Origin: an uncultured Gammaproteobacteria bacterium
GTDB lineage: Bacteria; Pseudomonadota; Gammaproteobacteria; Pseudomonadales; Pseudohongiellaceae
NCBI GenBank assembly: GCA_913061515.1
Contig: CAJXSF010000006.1
Location: 23,623-87,622 of the forward strand
DNA length: 64,000 nt
Reading direction: 5' to 3'
The translations under genes and the position numbers were made by a program. Positions 17,656 to 25,616 of the stretch are shown here, in pieces; the first letter of the stretch is position 1; each line of letters starts with the position of its first letter. The notes under the pieces were generated by a model. It ran no database searches, had not been told where the DNA came from, and saw only the letters and a program-made list of their open reading frames with translations.

Positions 17656-19470
17656 ATGACGGCTACCCTTACTCCAGAACAAGCGCTTAAAGATGTGTTC
17701 GGCTACGATTACTTTCGTGAGCCACAACGCGAGATCATTACCGAGCTTTTAGAGGGGCGTAACTGCCTTGTCTTGATGCCCACCGGTGGTGGTAAATCGC
17801 TGTGTTATCAGATTCCCGGTCTATTGCTTCCAGGAGTCGCAATTATCGTGTCGCCGTTGATTGCCTTGATGCAAGATCAAGTGGATGCGTTGCGCGAGCT
17901 AGGAGTTAGGGCGAGTTTTTTGAACTCGTCTCTGACGCCAGAGGAGCAAAGGGAAGTGGTAGCCTCTCTTCGGGATAACTCCCTAGATTTACTCTATGTT
18001 GCCCCTGAACGCTTGAATCAAGAAAGTACCTTGCAGCTTTTAAAATCAATTCCTGTGGCGTTGTTTGCCATTGATGAGGCCCATTGCGTCTCACAGTGGG
18101 GGCATGATTTTCGAGCCGATTATCTGCAACTATCGCTGCTACAAGAGGTGTTTCCAGATGTACCGCGCATAGCGCTGACAGCAACCGCAGACGCCAATAC
18201 CAGAGAGGAGATAGCCCTGCGTCTGGGTTTGCAAGACGCTAGACATTTTGTCAGTGGTTTCGATCGACCAAATATTCAATATCGCATTACTCAGAAGCAG
18301 AACCCTCGGCAGCAATTGCTAAGGTTTCTGCGCCGAGAACACGAGTCCGATGCTGGGATTGTGTACTGTCTATCGCGTAGAAAGGTTGACGATACTGCCG
18401 CTTGGTTGGTTCAGCAGGGTTTCGACGCACTGCCCTATCATGCCGGTTTGAGTGCAGCGACGCGGCAAGAGAATCAGCAACGCTTCTTGCGTGAAGATGG
18501 CGTGATAGTCGTCGCGACGATTGCCTTCGGTATGGGGATCGACAAACCCGATGTCCGTTTCATTGTGCATCTGGATCTGCCTAAAAGTTTAGAGGCCTAC
18601 TATCAGGAGACCGGGCGTGCTGGCCGTGATGGGGAGCCCGCCACTGCGTGGATGGTTTACGGCTTGCAGGATGTCATTATGCTCAGGCAGATGATGGATG
18701 CCTCCCAAGGGAATGAAAAATTTAAACGCATAGAGCGGGCTAAGCTCGATGCGATGCTCGGCTTATGTGAGATCACCAGCTGCCGCCGTCATGCCTTGCT
18801 GCACTATTTTGGTGAGGATGGTCACGATGCCTGCGGCAATTGCGATGCCTGTCTTGCCCCTGTCCCAACATGGGATGGCACCGAAGCGTCGCGCAAGGCG
18901 CTTTCCTGCGTCTATCGCACCGGTCAGCGTTTTGGCGTTAACTATTTGATCGATGTATTACTAGGCGCAGATAGCGATAAGATCATTCAGAATGACCATC
19001 ATCTGATCTCCACTTATGGCATAGGCAAAGAGCTCAACGGCAATGCGTGGCGTTCGGTGTTTCGCCAATTGGTGGCCCGGGGTTATTTGAGTGTTGACCA
19101 TGCCACCTATGGCGGTTTGCATTTGAATGAAAAGTCTCGCGCTTTGCTAAAAGGCGAAGAGTCCATCGCTCTGCGCATCGACGTGCAAGAGCCAAGCAGT
19201 AAACCCCAGCGTAAATCTCGCAGCAAGCAAGCGGTGGCAGATGCCGATAAAGACTTGTGGGAAGCTTTGCGACAGTGTCGAAAACAGTTCTCCGATGAAA
19301 ACGATGTGGCTCCTTATGTCATTTTTCATGATGCGAGCCTCATGGAGATGGTGCACTACCGCCCCTTGAATGAGGCGCAACTACTGACTATTAACGGCGT
19401 TGGTCAAAGTAAACTAGAGAAGTACGGGGCTGCCTTCTTGCAGGTTATTAGGGAGCATGAGGGAGGTTAA
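17656..19470 (+). CDS. recQ: ATP-dependent DNA helicase RecQ
   Basis: A 3'-to-5' SF2 DNA helicase in recombination and replication-fork repair. Domains in order: helicase core with Walker A TGGGKS (43-48) and DEAH (140-143), motif VI with [11 protein letters not shown], the RQC zinc module (cysteines in CEITSCRRH and CGNCDAC, about 372-397), winged helix, and a C-terminal HRDC domain (about 530-600). At 604 residues it is full length. It begins with an ATG at 17656 after the preceding gene's terminator and is followed by trhO after 98 bases. Confidence 0.95.
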   Translation: MTATLTPEQALKDVFGYDYFREPQREIITELLEGRNCLVLMPTGGGKSLCYQIPGLLLPGVAIIVSPLIALMQDQVDALRELGVRASFLNSSLTPEEQREVVASLRDNSLDLLYVAPERLNQESTLQLLKSIPVALFAIDEAHCVSQWGHDFRADYLQLSLLQEVFPDVPRIALTATADANTREEIALRLGLQDARHFVSGFDRPNIQYRITQKQNPRQQLLRFLRREHESDAGIVYCLSRRKVDDTAAWLVQQGFDALPYHAGLSAATRQENQQRFLREDGVIVVATIAFGMGIDKPDVRFIVHLDLPKSLEAYYQETGRAGRDGEPATAWMVYGLQDVIMLRQMMDASQGNEKFKRIERAKLDAMLGLCEITSCRRHALLHYFGEDGHDACGNCDACLAPVPTWDGTEASRKALSCVYRTGQRFGVNYLIDVLLGADSDKIIQNDHHLISTYGIGKELNGNAWRSVFRQLVARGYLSVDHATYGGLHLNEKSRALLKGEESIALRIDVQEPSSKPQRKSRSKQAVADADKDLWEALRQCRKQFSDENDVAPYVIFHDASLMEMVHYRPLNEAQLLTINGVGQSKLEKYGAAFLQVIREHEGG

Positions 19471-19568
19471 GCGGTTTGATTATTTGCTCACTCGTGTAAA
19501 ATGCCTCTCGTTTAATTCCACCCTATAATGCGCTGGATTTGCGATTCAGGCGGCAAGAGAGGTTAATA

Positions 19569-20546
19569 ATGACTGCTATAGTTGTGGCGGCACTGTATAA
19601 ATTTGTGCGCCTTCCCGATTTTGAAACACTGCGTGACCCCCTGCGAGAGACGATGTTGAGCCATGATGTTCGTGGCACCCTGCTGCTTGCAGCCGAAGGT
19701 GTGAATGGCACGATTGCCGGTTCAAGAGCCGGTATCGATGCTGTTCTAGACTTCCTAAAAGCCGACCCGCGCATCCAGACGCTTACCGCGAAAGAATCCT
19801 ACACCGACGAAAACCCCTTCTATCGCACCAAAGTGAAACTCAAGAAAGAGATCGTCACGATGGGGGTAGAAAATATCGATCCAAATCATATCGTCGGAAC
19901 CTATGTAAAACCTGCGCAATGGAACTCGTTGATTGCCGACCCAGAAGTACTGGTTGTGGATACTCGCAATGACTACGAGGTGAAAATCGGCACATTCAAA
20001 AATGCCCTGAACCCAGAGACAAAATCGTTTCGAGAGTTTCCGCAATTTGCCAAAGAGAATTTTGACCCTAAAAAACATAAGAAGGTCGCAATGTTCTGCA
20101 CTGGAGGCATTCGTTGTGAGAAATCGACAGCCTTTATGAAAGAGCAGGGCTTCGATGAGGTGTTTCACTTAGAGGGTGGCATTCTTAAGTATTTGGAGGA
20201 GGTCCCTGAGGAAGAGTCTTTATGGGAAGGGGAATGCTTTGTTTTTGACAATAGAGTGACAGTGAATCACCAACTTGAGAAAGGCTCTTACGATCAATGT
20301 CATGCCTGTCGCATGCCAATAACCGAAGAAGATAAGGCGTCGGAGCAATACGAGCGCGGTATTAGCTGCCCGCATTGTTTTGACCAACATGATCCTGAGC
20401 AGCGCCAGCGTTATGCTGAGCGCGAACGTCAGGTGCAACTTTCCAAGGCGCGCGGTGAAGCGCATATCGGAGAGTCGATGGCGCAAACCATTGAGCGACG
20501 CCGGCTCGAGAAGCTCGCGGCAAAGCAGGCTCAAAGAGAGAGTTGA
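19569..20546 (+). CDS. trhO: Oxygen-dependent tRNA uridine(34) hydroxylase TrhO (rhodanese-related)
   Basis: Hydroxylates U34 of tRNAs to ho5U using O2; it was formerly called YceA. The 325-residue protein has an N-terminal acylphosphatase-like domain (about 1-110), a rhodanese domain with active-site loop [11 protein letters not shown] (Cys177, and Cys183 in the family pattern), and a C-terminal zinc-like region (CHACRMP...CPHC). The frame runs back to a TTG at 19539, but the ATG at 19569 has a GAGAGG site 7 bases upstream and gives the usual start. A small DUF1653 gene lies convergent, 19 bases after its stop. Confidence 0.92.
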   Translation: MTAIVVAALYKFVRLPDFETLRDPLRETMLSHDVRGTLLLAAEGVNGTIAGSRAGIDAVLDFLKADPRIQTLTAKESYTDENPFYRTKVKLKKEIVTMGVENIDPNHIVGTYVKPAQWNSLIADPEVLVVDTRNDYEVKIGTFKNALNPETKSFREFPQFAKENFDPKKHKKVAMFCTGGIRCEKSTAFMKEQGFDEVFHLEGGILKYLEEVPEEESLWEGECFVFDNRVTVNHQLEKGSYDQCHACRMPITEEDKASEQYERGISCPHCFDQHDPEQRQRYAERERQVQLSKARGEAHIGESMAQTIERRRLEKLAAKQAQRES

Positions 20547-20565
20547 GCCTTGTTGTTTGGCCGGA

Positions 20566-20778
20566 TTACTCTTCGACGAAGGCGAAGCGTGCAACGCTTT
20601 TGCCTTCGACTTCAACGGTCTCGGTAAACATCGATAATGGTCGTATCCATAAGTCGCGGGCACCATAGAGTGGGCGATAGACCACATGCTCTTCTTCTGT
20701 TTCGCTGTGTTTTGCAACGCCAATGACTTGATAGAGTTTATCTTTGTAGTGGCGGTATATTCCTGGTTGTAGTGTCAT
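20566..20778 (-). CDS. DUF1653 domain protein
   Basis: A 70-residue cytoplasmic protein matching DUF1653: LQPGIYRHYKDKLYQVIGVAKHSETEE, then VVYRPLYG and LWIRPLSMF. These small beta proteins are widespread and their function is not established; several neighbours in databases are metabolic genes. It is convergent with trhO, 19 bases away, and its start at 20778 lies in a 137-base gap before the next lipoprotein gene on the opposite strand. Confidence 0.88.
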   Translation of the reverse strand: MTLQPGIYRHYKDKLYQVIGVAKHSETEEEHVVYRPLYGARDLWIRPLSMFTETVEVEGKSVARFAFVEE

Positions 20779-20915
20779 AGTGTTTCGTATTTCTCAGATT
20801 AGTCGCACTTTGCCTTAATAATGTGTGAGCTTAGCAGAAAAGCCCATGCGCTAAGCACTAGATCACAGTATTATGACGCACACACACAAACACAACTCTT
20901 TGAAGTGAGGAAAAC

Positions 20916-21248
20916 ATGCAGCAATATTTCAAGCTACTATCAGCTTTCTGCGCGGCGTTGCTATTAGTAGCCTGTGCAGGGACCTCAACACCGTCGAAGC
21001 AGGAAATGATTTTAGGCGTGTGGTCTGGGGATATCGCGGGTCAGAGTATCGTCTTGGAATATACCGAAACCGAGGTTGTCGTAGAGTCTTTCGGTGTATC
21101 TTTCCCTTACGAGTGGGTTGATGACGATAGCATTCGTTTGGATGCGATGGGGCAAGTAGTCGTGAGCACCGTCGAATTTCCAAGCGCAGACCAAATGGTT
21201 CAGCGTAGCCCGCAAGGCGTGCAGACGCTGCGTCGTGTAAGGCCCTAA
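20916..21248 (+). CDS. Small lipoprotein, unknown function
   Basis: A 110-residue lipoprotein. The signal peptide ends in LLVAC with Cys20 as the lipidation site and Ala at +2, which does not match the Asp +2 avoidance signal, so outer-membrane sorting is possible. The mature part is rich in beta strands (LGVWSGDIAGQSIVLEYTETEVVVESFG) and resembles small lipocalin-like repair or binding domains. A GAGG ribosome site precedes the ATG. It converges with the heavy-metal-sensor-like gene; a hairpin lies between them. No family is firmly recognised. Confidence 0.7.
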   Translation: MQQYFKLLSAFCAALLLVACAGTSTPSKQEMILGVWSGDIAGQSIVLEYTETEVVVESFGVSFPYEWVDDDSIRLDAMGQVVVSTVEFPSADQMVQRSPQGVQTLRRVRP

Positions 21249-21256
21249 ACAGTGCG

Positions 21257-21291
21257 CCCAGCAGGCCCGATTGTTTAATGTGCTTGCTGGG
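21257..21291. terminator. Hairpin between convergent genes
   Basis: Arms CCCAGCAGGC and GCTTGCTGGG pair over 10 positions with one G-T pair around a 15-base loop. It covers the stop of the minus-strand sensor gene and ends the plus-strand lipoprotein gene. No T-run follows on either side, so termination strength is uncertain. Confidence 0.4.
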
Positions 21292-21757
21292 GCTGGCGGT
21301 CATCATTGCGGTTCTCACGCGGGGAGCGTGAACGTTCCTGAATATAACGCATGGCGCTAACTCTTTGTTCAGGGCTCAATTGCGCAAAAATCTCTAATGT
21401 TTGCTCATGGCTTCGATCTTGGTACTGTATCCCCGCAGTGCGTAAGGCATCGAAAGCGAGCCCTATATCTTCTCTGTTCAATGGCTCCTTCGTTAGCAGG
21501 TCATTAACGGCGCGTTGGGCTTGAAATAGCGCAAAGCGCATAGGACGAATCTCATTACCGAACTCCTCAAGCACTGGGCGCAGCCGAGTTTGTGTGTCCT
21601 CGTCAAGGTTCCTCAGCACCCAAGACAGATTGGGAGGAATAGGGCGGCCATTGGGCGTATCAAAGTAACGAGCGGCCATTCCGCCAAAAACTAGGAGGTT
21701 TGCGCCCAATGAAAGCACTAATAGAATATTGAGTGCACGTCTTCGATTGATGCTCAT
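21275..21757 (-). CDS. Periplasmic heavy-metal-sensor/Spy-like protein
   Basis: A 160-residue protein with an N-terminal membrane anchor (about residues 8-30) and an all-helical periplasmic part (LDEDTQTRLRPVLEEFG, FEQLSPEQR-like patterns ending in LSPEQRVSAMRYI). This is the pattern of the periplasmic heavy-metal sensor and Spy/CpxP/ZraP group, though no metal-ligand His or Cys cluster is evident. Its ATG overlaps the stop of the upstream anti-sigma gene (ATGA), so the two are translationally coupled. In this operon it is likely to sense or buffer envelope stress for the sigma factor. Confidence 0.72.
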   Translation of the reverse strand: MSINRRRALNILLVLSLGANLLVFGGMAARYFDTPNGRPIPPNLSWVLRNLDEDTQTRLRPVLEEFGNEIRPMRFALFQAQRAVNDLLTKEPLNREDIGLAFDALRTAGIQYQDRSHEQTLEIFAQLSPEQRVSAMRYIQERSRSPRENRNDDRQPQQAH

Positions 21758-22200
21758 TCCGAGAACTCCGCGTAATCATTCATCGAAATAAGGTAGAGCT
21801 CTTCTTGCCAAGAGTTCTCAGTCGATTCGATGCCAAAACTATAAAAATCTGCCATATAGATGCCGCAAACAAGAGGCAAGCACGCCACGAGTGCTGGGCG
21901 CCAAGCCCAAGTGGAGAGGCTGCCACCACGTGGCACAATCCAGTCGATGACCTTATCTAATAAGCTTGAACGCGTCTCTGCCGATACATTGCGAATAATG
22001 CGTTTCTCCATTGCCGTCATGGTGGGAACGGGAATCGCATCAAGCAGGGCATCGAGTGCTAGCTGATCGTTATGCAAAGCCTGCGCAGTAACCGACTCCG
22101 AGAGGAGCTGTCGTGCGGGTAACTGCTCATCTATGGGCCAGCGATCAATATCGCTGCCGTGGATTGCCATTAGTTGTTCGAAACGCTCTAGTGCTGTCAT
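21754..22200 (-). CDS. Probable anti-sigma factor (single-pass membrane protein)
   Basis: A 148-residue protein with an N-terminal cytoplasmic part (residues 1-95), one hydrophobic segment (about 97-118, WAWRPALVACLPLVCGIYMA) and a short periplasmic tail. It lies 32 bases downstream of an ECF sigma factor gene and overlaps by 4 bases a Spy-like gene, the usual position and topology of a membrane anti-sigma factor. It has no zinc-binding HxxxCxxC motif, so it is not a ZAS-type protein. The role is inferred from context and topology. Confidence 0.62.
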   Translation of the reverse strand: MTALERFEQLMAIHGSDIDRWPIDEQLPARQLLSESVTAQALHNDQLALDALLDAIPVPTMTAMEKRIIRNVSAETRSSLLDKVIDWIVPRGGSLSTWAWRPALVACLPLVCGIYMADFYSFGIESTENSWQEELYLISMNDYAEFSE

Positions 22201-22232
22201 GGTTAGTAGCCTGATAGTGTATTGCTGCGTTC

Positions 22233-22772
22233 TTACGACGCTTGTAAATCTGAGAGTTGGGCTCTCAGCCCCCTACGAGCTCTTGCTAATATCGACTCTA
22301 ATGCGTCGACTGAAATATCCATTACTTGCGCAATCTCTTTATTCGAAAAGCCTTGGTAGTGGCTCAGTATGATTGCACTGCGTTGTCGCTCAGGTAAGAG
22401 TTCTAACGCATTCTTTAGCGCGTCGAGCCGCTCGTTTTGCTCTGGTACGCTAGCGGGGCGATCTTTCGACTCGTGCTCATCGTTGAGCTCCCCGGTTACA
22501 TTCGACTTATCTTTGCGCAGGTAGTCGATGCATAAATTATGGGTAATACGATGCAGCCATGTGGACACGCTTGCTTTGTCGGCTCGCCAGCTGTTGGCGT
22601 GTGTCCAGAGGCGCAATAGGGCCTCTTGCGTAATGTCCTCGGTGTCTTTGCTATTGCCGAGCATTCTATAGGCATAGTGACTAAGCGCTTTTATATGCTG
22701 CCGCACGGCGGACTCATAAGCTTTCGAGTCGCCACCTTGTATCGCTAGCATCAATGCTTCGTCGTCGTTCAT
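22233..22772 (-). CDS. ECF (extracytoplasmic function) RNA polymerase sigma factor
   Basis: A 179-residue sigma-70 family factor with only regions 2 and 4. Region 2 shows the -10 recognition stretch (YRMLGNSKDTEDITQEALLRLW, about 36-57), and region 4 the -35 helix-turn-helix (ALELLPERQRSAIILSHYQGFSNKEIAQVMDISVDALESIL, about 117-160). It heads an operon with a predicted anti-sigma factor and a periplasmic Spy-like protein. Upstream on the same strand is a gap ending at a terminator for the repeat protein, so it has its own promoter, possibly autoregulated. Confidence 0.9.
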   Translation of the reverse strand: MNDDEALMLAIQGGDSKAYESAVRQHIKALSHYAYRMLGNSKDTEDITQEALLRLWTHANSWRADKASVSTWLHRITHNLCIDYLRKDKSNVTGELNDEHESKDRPASVPEQNERLDALKNALELLPERQRSAIILSHYQGFSNKEIAQVMDISVDALESILARARRGLRAQLSDLQAS

Positions 22773-22964
22773 TCTGAGAATTCTGTTCCGTAGACCTTAT
22801 GCTCGAATAATACTTCTATTCGCCCCAAAAAACTGGTCGGCGTTTCAATCTCACAGAATGAAGATCGTGCCTTGCATTAATAGACATTGTTTGAATAGAT
22901 ATACGCAGAGGGGGGGCAAACCTGTCGTTAGGTGTTTGGGTTTTTCGCAAGGTAAATGGTATGC

Positions 22965-22998
22965 AAAAAAAAGGGCCACGATGCAAGCATCATGGCCC
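22965..22998 (-). terminator. Intrinsic terminator after the repeat-rich exported protein
   Basis: An 11-base stem (GGGCCACGATG, loop CAAG, CATCATGGCCC; one T-G pair when read on the minus strand) at 22973-22998, followed on the minus strand by eight Ts (22965-22972). It lies 27 bases after the stop of the repeat protein gene. Confidence 0.88.
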
Positions 22999-23024
22999 AT
23001 TGAGTACTACTCACAAGTTATTCG

Positions 23025-24437
23025 TTAGATAGGGTTTGCAGGGCATACCACTGCGTGAACCACTAAATCTATTACCGCTGGTAATGGACTAAATGGGGCA
23101 GTGAAGTTTAGTGCTGCTAAACCTTCTGCGTGGATACCGTAATCAAGTGGCGATACCCCTGCATCGAATGTGCCTGCAGCACCTGCGTATACGTTCACGC
23201 TATAAATGGTTTTACCGCTTGGCACGCTGGTTTGTACCTGAATGACGCCAGAGCCCGGAGTAAGCAGGACTAAGCCGTTGCTCGGGCCACTATTCGGGTT
23301 AGCAAGCGATAGTGGTAAGCCGACCCCTGCAGTAGGTGCCTGATTCAACCAACCTGTCGCGCCATCAGTAATTCCGGCCGGTGTGAATGCGGTGCTGCTG
23401 CCTACTGGGGACGTTGCAAACACGTTGTAACAGCTGGGATGAGGCAGGACTACTTCATTTGGTTCTTCTGTGCAGAAGTCATTGCTAAAACTAAAGTATT
23501 TACCATTGCCGACATTCGTATCACCTGCCCATGCTGTGAAAGTTTCCACAACGGGGTCTGTGCCGCCATCGCCTGGGCATTCGCAATCGTCGTGGTTATG
23601 TCCCCAGCTTCCGTGGGTTCCGCAAGACTTGCCAGACTTATCGGACTTGCCCGATTTATTAGACTGACCTGATTTGTCAGACTTACCTGATTTGTCAGAT
23701 TTTCCAGACTTGTTGGAGCTGCTTGCACCCCAGCTCCAGTTTGAGCCCCAGCTTGAACCCCAAGCGCTAGAACCGTTGTGCGAGCTGCCTGAGTAACTAG
23801 AACCACTACTTTTGCCCTTGCCTTTCTTGCCGTTTTTTCCATTCTTACTGGATTTGTCGGACTTGTCTGACTTGCCAGACTTATCAGATTTGCCAGACTT
23901 ATCGGATTTGCCCGATTTGTCAGACTTGCCGGACTTATCAGATTTGTTAGATTTGCCTGATTTATCAGACTTGCCGCCATTATCGTCATCGTCGCCTGGC
24001 TCTGCTTCGACTGTTCGGGTAACAACAGCGCTTGCTGCGACGATTACATCGGCGTTGCAGAATGTGTCGGCATTAATGGCTAATTCGGAAAAGGGGATGG
24101 TAAAGCTGTGCTGATTAACGTCAGTCAAATCTGAAGCACTATGCGGGAACACGCTAACTTGCGGGTTACCGCTACCATCTGTTGGGATGTTGGCCGCATC
24201 GTCACCAATCCACGCTTGCGCAGCGGACAGTTTCCAGTCGCCAATTAACAAATAGTCGAGGAAAACGTTTTCTGCATCTGGGTTTACAGTGACGCACACT
24301 GCCCCTACTTCAACGGCGGCCTCTGTATAGAGCACAGAGCATTGTGCTTCAGGTTCAGTGACAGCCAAGACACTGCTAGCGGCGAACAAGCTTGTCAAAA
24401 GCAAGAAGATCGCTAGTGTGCTATTCAAAAATTTCAT
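23025..24437 (-). CDS. Exported protein with Ser-Asp-Lys-Ser-Gly-Lys repeats
   Basis: A 470-residue secreted protein of unknown function. The signal peptide ends near SVLA (about residue 25). It is modular: an N-terminal beta-like domain (about 26-148, with Cys pairs), a first low-complexity block of KSDKSG hexapeptides, a Gly/Ser/Trp-rich linker (SSYSGSSHNGSSAWGSSWGS), a second KSDKSG block, a His/Cys-rich hinge (CGTHGSWGHNHDDCECPGDGG) and a second beta-like domain (about 296-470). The repeats are polar and highly basic at intervals, suggesting surface adhesion or polyanion binding. ATG 24437 is preferred over 24443 because of the GAGGA spacing. A strong terminator follows. Confidence 0.75.
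   Translation of the reverse strand: MKFLNSTLAIFLLLTSLFAASSVLAVTEPEAQCSVLYTEAAVEVGAVCVTVNPDAENVFLDYLLIGDWKLSAAQAWIGDDAANIPTDGSGNPQVSVFPHSASDLTDVNQHSFTIPFSELAINADTFCNADVIVAASAVVTRTVEAEPGDDDDNGGKSDKSGKSNKSDKSGKSDKSGKSDKSGKSDKSGKSDKSDKSSKNGKNGKKGKGKSSGSSYSGSSHNGSSAWGSSWGSNWSWGASSSNKSGKSDKSGKSDKSGQSNKSGKSDKSGKSCGTHGSWGHNHDDCECPGDGGTDPVVETFTAWAGDTNVGNGKYFSFSNDFCTEEPNEVVLPHPSCYNVFATSPVGSSTAFTPAGITDGATGWLNQAPTAGVGLPLSLANPNSGPSNGLVLLTPGSGVIQVQTSVPSGKTIYSVNVYAGAAGTFDAGVSPLDYGIHAEGLAALNFTAPFSPLPAVIDLVVHAVVCPANPI
23625..23714 (-). repeat. Second SDKSGK hexapeptide repeat block
   Basis: Codes for about 30 residues of near-perfect hexapeptide repeats (KSGKSD, KSGKSD, KSGQSN, KSGKSD, KSGKS) within the exported protein. 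The underlying DNA is an 18-base tandem repeat, so copy number may vary between strains. Confidence 0.7.
23844..23972 (-). repeat. First SDKSGK hexapeptide repeat block
   Basis: Codes for about 43 residues made of KSDKSG units with a few SNK and SSK variants. Synonymous changes (TTGCC, TTACC and TTGTC on the plus strand) show that the copies are not identical at DNA level, so the block is not a very recent expansion. Confidence 0.7.
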
Positions 24438-24648
24438 TTCCATATCCTCAATTATTCTGTGAAGCCCATGTTGTAGGTTCTAGGTTTGAGAGTCGTCGCG
24501 ACCGAGTCTTCCGGTCAGTGTGCGAATATTACCCTATTGCGGAGTTTCCTACCGACCGTAATAGGGTAAAAATGGGTAAATTTCGACTAATGGTCAAACT
24601 GTCGGGATAGTTAGGTGCCAAGGGCATGATCCTTAGCGTCAACAGGCC

Positions 24649-25467
24649 TCAAGACAGCATTTTGACTTCTCTTTGGGGAAAGGGGATGTCGATCGAAGCG
24701 GCTTTGAGCGCATCATAGATTGCCATATTGGCTTGGTACTGGGCTTCGTATCGCACCTCGGTCTTGACCCAGAAGCGGATCCCGATATCGATACTGCTAT
24801 CGCCAAAGTTCTCAATGCCTATTTGTGGTGTGCGCGCATCACTGATGCCAGGGACGGCTTTAAGCGCTTCTAGAATGACCTTGCCTGCTAATTTAGGGTC
24901 GCTGTGGTAGGCAATGCCAACGCCTAATTCTGCGATTGTGTCATTTTGAGAGTTGTGAATAATTTCGCCGACGATGTGCTTGTTGGGAATGGTGATTTTC
25001 ACTTCGTCCTCGTCGGCCAAAACGGTATAGGCTAGATGTACTTCTTTGACGATGCCGCTGACGCCCTGAACTGAGATCGTGTCTCCCACCACGAAAGGCC
25101 TTGCTAGAATGATGTTTAGTCCAGCGCCATAGTTAGATAAAAGCCCCTGAACCGCTAAGCCCGCGCCGAGAGACAAGGCACCAACCGCTGCAACAAAGGG
25201 AGTAATGCTGATGCCAAGTTTGCCAAGAGCGATGATTGCGGTCATCGTAATAATAATGAGGCGTACGGTATTGGCGGCGAAGTTGCTCAATGTCACATCG
25301 AGCTGTTTCTTCTGGCAAAGGCGCAGAACAATGTTGCTCACTTTACGAGCGACTACGATGCCTATGAGGAAAACGATGATGGCGCCAATCAGCTGAAAGC
25401 TGTAATTCACAAGAAAGCTAGTCACTTGTTCGTAAATGGCGGTGAATTGTTCGAGTTCTTGCTCCAT
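24649..25467 (-). CDS. Small-conductance mechanosensitive channel, MscS family
   Basis: An inner-membrane channel that releases solutes on hypo-osmotic shock. From the ATG at 25467 it is 272 residues, close to E. coli MscS (286). Three helices are predicted (about 20-45, 62-84 and 87-120), the pore helix with the Ala/Gly pattern GALSLGAGLAVQGLLSNYGAG, followed by the beta domain (VGDTISVQGVSGIVKEV) and the C-terminal alpha/beta domain. The frame continues upstream to a TTG at 25602 with no ribosome site, which would overlap the next gene; the ATG at 25467 has CAGGAAACG upstream. Its neighbour is a divergent peptide transporter operon. Confidence 0.88.
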   Translation of the reverse strand: MEQELEQFTAIYEQVTSFLVNYSFQLIGAIIVFLIGIVVARKVSNIVLRLCQKKQLDVTLSNFAANTVRLIIITMTAIIALGKLGISITPFVAAVGALSLGAGLAVQGLLSNYGAGLNIILARPFVVGDTISVQGVSGIVKEVHLAYTVLADEDEVKITIPNKHIVGEIIHNSQNDTIAELGVGIAYHSDPKLAGKVILEALKAVPGISDARTPQIGIENFGDSSIDIGIRFWVKTEVRYEAQYQANMAIYDALKAASIDIPFPQREVKMLS

Positions 25468-25616
25468 GGTCGTTTCCTGCTTCAGTGAGTTTTTCCCTAT
25501 TGTAATCTGGTTTGTGGGTTTATGGGCAGCTTCGAGCGTTTGCTCGATTTCTTCTATCGACTCGCTATCTGGGCTAATGTATTCTTCAAGGCTTGTTGCC
25601 AAAAAATAGAGTGGTT

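Noticed and set aside
23812..24114. Open frames on the plus strand over the SDKSGK repeats (Leu/Pro/Asp-Leu-Ser repeats)
   Set aside because: They are antisense reflections of the repeat DNA; the minus-strand frame has the signal peptide, ribosome site and terminator.
25468..25602. N-terminal extension of the MscS protein from a TTG at 25602
   Set aside because: It has no ribosome site, overlaps the beginning of the divergent peptide-binding protein region, and would add 45 polar residues not usual in small MscS proteins.
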